Shown: one piece after another, positions 23,200 to 24,400 of the stretch
Numbering within the stretch: position 1 is the first letter of the stretch
Layout of the letters: every line of letters starts with the position of its first letter
NCBI GenBank assembly: GCA_027488265.1
Contig: JAIYCA010000292.1
Location: 1-24,400, forward strand
Origin: Planctomycetaceae bacterium
Lineage (GTDB): Bacteria > Planctomycetota > Phycisphaerae > Phycisphaerales > SM1A02
Reading direction: 5' to 3'
Length of the DNA: 24,400 nt
Translations under genes and position numbers: made by a program
Notes under the pieces: generated by a model
Databases searched by the model: none
What the model was told of the DNA's origin: nothing
What the model saw: the letters and a program-made list of their open reading frames with translations, nothing else

Positions 23200-24102
23200 A
23201 TGCACATCGCGGACATCCTCTCGGGTGACACGACGTCGCTGAGTTTCGAGTTCTTCCCTCCGAAGACCGACTCCGGCTTCGAGGCGCTCTACCGTTCGAT
23301 CGCTGAGTTCGAGCCGCTCGCGCCGAGTTTTGTCTCGGTGACGTACGGCGCCGGCGGTTCGACGCGTGACAACACGCACCGCCTCGTCGTGCGGCTTCGG
23401 CGCGAGACGAGCCTCGAGCCTGTTCCGCACCTGACCTGCTTTGGCCATACGAAGGATGAAATCGGTCGCATTCTTGAGATGTACGCGGCGGCGGGCGTTG
23501 GAAACATCCTCGCGCTGCGCGGCGATCCGCCTGCGGGCGCGCGCATTCTTGCCCTCGGCGATTTCCAACATGCAGCCGATCTCGTCGCGTTTATTCGGCG
23601 CGAGGGTGAGCGGCTCGGCGTGAATGGCGGACGTGGCTTTGGAATCGGTGTGGCTGGCTTCCCTGAAGGCCATCCCGAAACACCGAACACGCTCGTACAA
23701 ATCGAGCATCTCAAGGCGAAGGTCGATGCAGGCGCCGATTACATCGTCACGCAGCTTTTCTTCGACAACGCCGCGTTTCACGACTGGCGCGCGCGCTGCG
23801 ATCTCGCACGAATTCGCGTCCCGATCATCGCAGGCATCATGCCAGTGACAACGGCGACTGGATTACGGCGCATGGCTGATCTTGCGGCCGGCACGCGTTT
23901 CCCCGCGAGCCTTTTGAAGGCGATCGATCGTTGCCGCGGCAATGCGGAAGCGATCGAAAATGTCGGTATTCACTGGGCAACCGAGCAATGCCGCGATCTT
24001 CTCGACAAAGACATCGCGGGCATTCACTTCTACACGTTGAATAAGTCGGATGCGACGCGGCGCATCCATCGAACGCTCGGAGTGCGGGCGAACAAGGTTT
24101 GA
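23200..24102 (+). CDS. metF: Methylenetetrahydrofolate reductase
   Basis: 300 residues, the normal size for the bacterial enzyme. Reduces 5,10-methylene-THF to 5-methyl-THF with an FAD-bound hydride, for methionine synthase; cytoplasmic. Signatures: FEFFPPKT (16-23) with E17, the expected proton donor; VSVTYGAGGSTRD (46-57); HLTCFGHT (77-84); NILALRGDPP (102-111) with D109, which lies at the flavin N1; GVAGFPEGHPE (150-160); and DAGADYIVTQLFFD (176-189). All are intact. The start MHIADILSG is chosen because it begins just after the start-proximal promoter; the longer open frame upstream overlaps rex antisense. The cystathionine beta-lyase gene follows after 126 nt, making a methionine-synthesis neighbourhood. 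Confidence 0.95.
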   Translation: MHIADILSGDTTSLSFEFFPPKTDSGFEALYRSIAEFEPLAPSFVSVTYGAGGSTRDNTHRLVVRLRRETSLEPVPHLTCFGHTKDEIGRILEMYAAAGVGNILALRGDPPAGARILALGDFQHAADLVAFIRREGERLGVNGGRGFGIGVAGFPEGHPETPNTLVQIEHLKAKVDAGADYIVTQLFFDNAAFHDWRARCDLARIRVPIIAGIMPVTTATGLRRMADLAAGTRFPASLLKAIDRCRGNAEAIENVGIHWATEQCRDLLDKDIAGIHFYTLNKSDATRRIHRTLGVRANKV

Positions 24103-24214
24103 GCGTGTCGTTGTTGGTGCGCGAGCGATGCGCTGACCAGCGTGTGAACGTCGCGCATATCCCGCAGCGTGCCGCAGCCGTCCTGAGCGTACAGCGTCGA
24201 AGTTCTCCGCACGC

Positions 24215-24220
24215 TACGTT
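24215..24220 (+). promoter_or_regulatory. Start-proximal -10 box TACGTT before the cystathionine lyase gene
   Basis: TACGTT ends 8 nt before the ATG at 24229. Fits the same start-proximal arrangement as rex and metF; no clear -35. Confidence 0.35.
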
Positions 24221-24228
24221 GCTCGTTC

Positions 24229-24400
24229 ATGCACACACCTGACGAAACAACTGGTGAGACTCGTGACGCGAGCGAGACGCGCGGAATCGGAACGCGCCTC
24301 GCGCACGAAACGCGGGCACCGTTCGCGCATCACGGATTTGTAAACACGCCAATTCACCGCGGTTCCACGGTGCTTTTCAAGACGCTCGATGATCTCGAAG
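24229..24400 (+). CDS. Cystathionine beta-lyase (Cys/Met metabolism PLP enzyme), 5' part only
   Basis: The frame is open from the ATG at 24229 to the window end (57 codons). After a polar, acidic N-terminus of about 20 residues comes TRLAHETRAPFAHHGFVNTPIHRGSTVLF, which is the N-terminal signature of cystathionine beta-lyase/MetC-type fold-type I PLP enzymes (substrate and partner-subunit contacts precede the PLP domain). The enzyme would split cystathionine into homocysteine, pyruvate and ammonia, or act on a related thioether. Its place after metF agrees with methionine synthesis. The catalytic lysine lies outside the window, so the exact family member (metC, metB or metZ) is not proven; the sequence favours metC. 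Confidence 0.8.
   Translation, partial: MHTPDETTGETRDASETRGIGTRLAHETRAPFAHHGFVNTPIHRGSTVLFKTLDDLE

Noticed and set aside
24103..24228. SAM-type riboswitch before the cystathionine lyase gene
   Set aside because: The region has no recognisable SAM-riboswitch core, and the promoter-like box sits 8 nt from the start codon, leaving no room for a leader RNA.

Overview
The window looks like part of a Phycisphaerae-type planctomycete chromosome. This is inferred from several features: a secreted protease ending in a Cys-rich repeat array and a C-terminal dockerin-like double Ca-loop, many short lipoproteins and exported small proteins, a planctomycete-style long TolC-like lipoprotein, high GC content, and loosely spaced single genes on both strands. 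I see no rRNA, tRNA, CRISPR array, insertion sequence or phage genes. The organism assignment comes from the proteins, not from a marker gene.

Layout from left to right. 1-3526 (minus): a secreted M12-like zinc metalloprotease with a dockerin tail, followed by a multi-TM zinc-ribbon membrane protein that runs off the left edge. 3742-6879 (plus): an MBL-fold hydrolase, three small exported or membrane proteins with a 16-bp tandem repeat between two of them, and a long, human-DERA-like deoxyribose-phosphate aldolase (deoC). 6880-7446: a gene-free stretch carrying two 48-bp palindromic repeats. 7447-10253: a small Ser/Thr kinase (plus), then a ROK-family glucokinase-like protein and a SOUL haem-binding lipoprotein (both minus), with a clear intrinsic terminator between the last two. 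10348-12704 (plus): a complete aldehyde dehydrogenase overlapping by 4 nt a second, half-length, catalytically dead ALDH. Together they match the two-domain ALDH16 architecture split over two genes. 12736-15591 (minus): a large GH35-like protein with an altered catalytic motif. 15797-19502 (plus): a TolC-like outer-membrane factor and an HlyD/MacA-like membrane fusion protein, with no inner-membrane transporter next to them. 19530-20971 (minus): a translationally coupled pair, a membrane-anchored PGRP/amidase-like protein lacking part of its zinc site and a HAD phosphatase. 21298-23104 (minus): the redox repressor Rex followed by two overlapping or tightly packed lipoprotein genes. 23200-24400 (plus): metF and the start of a cystathionine beta-lyase gene.

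How the genes fit together. DeoC releases acetaldehyde and glyceraldehyde-3-phosphate, and the ALDH pair could oxidise the aldehyde, although about 3.5 kb of unrelated genes now separate them. MetF and the cystathionine lyase both feed methionine synthesis. Rex and metF are divergent and share a 95-bp promoter region.

A recurring regulatory feature is a TANNCT/TANNNT box ending only 6-8 nt before the start codon of several genes. This suggests that leaderless transcripts are common here. The observations most worth following up are the split ALDH16, these start-proximal -10 boxes, the BIME-like repeat pair, and the two enzyme-like proteins with altered active sites.
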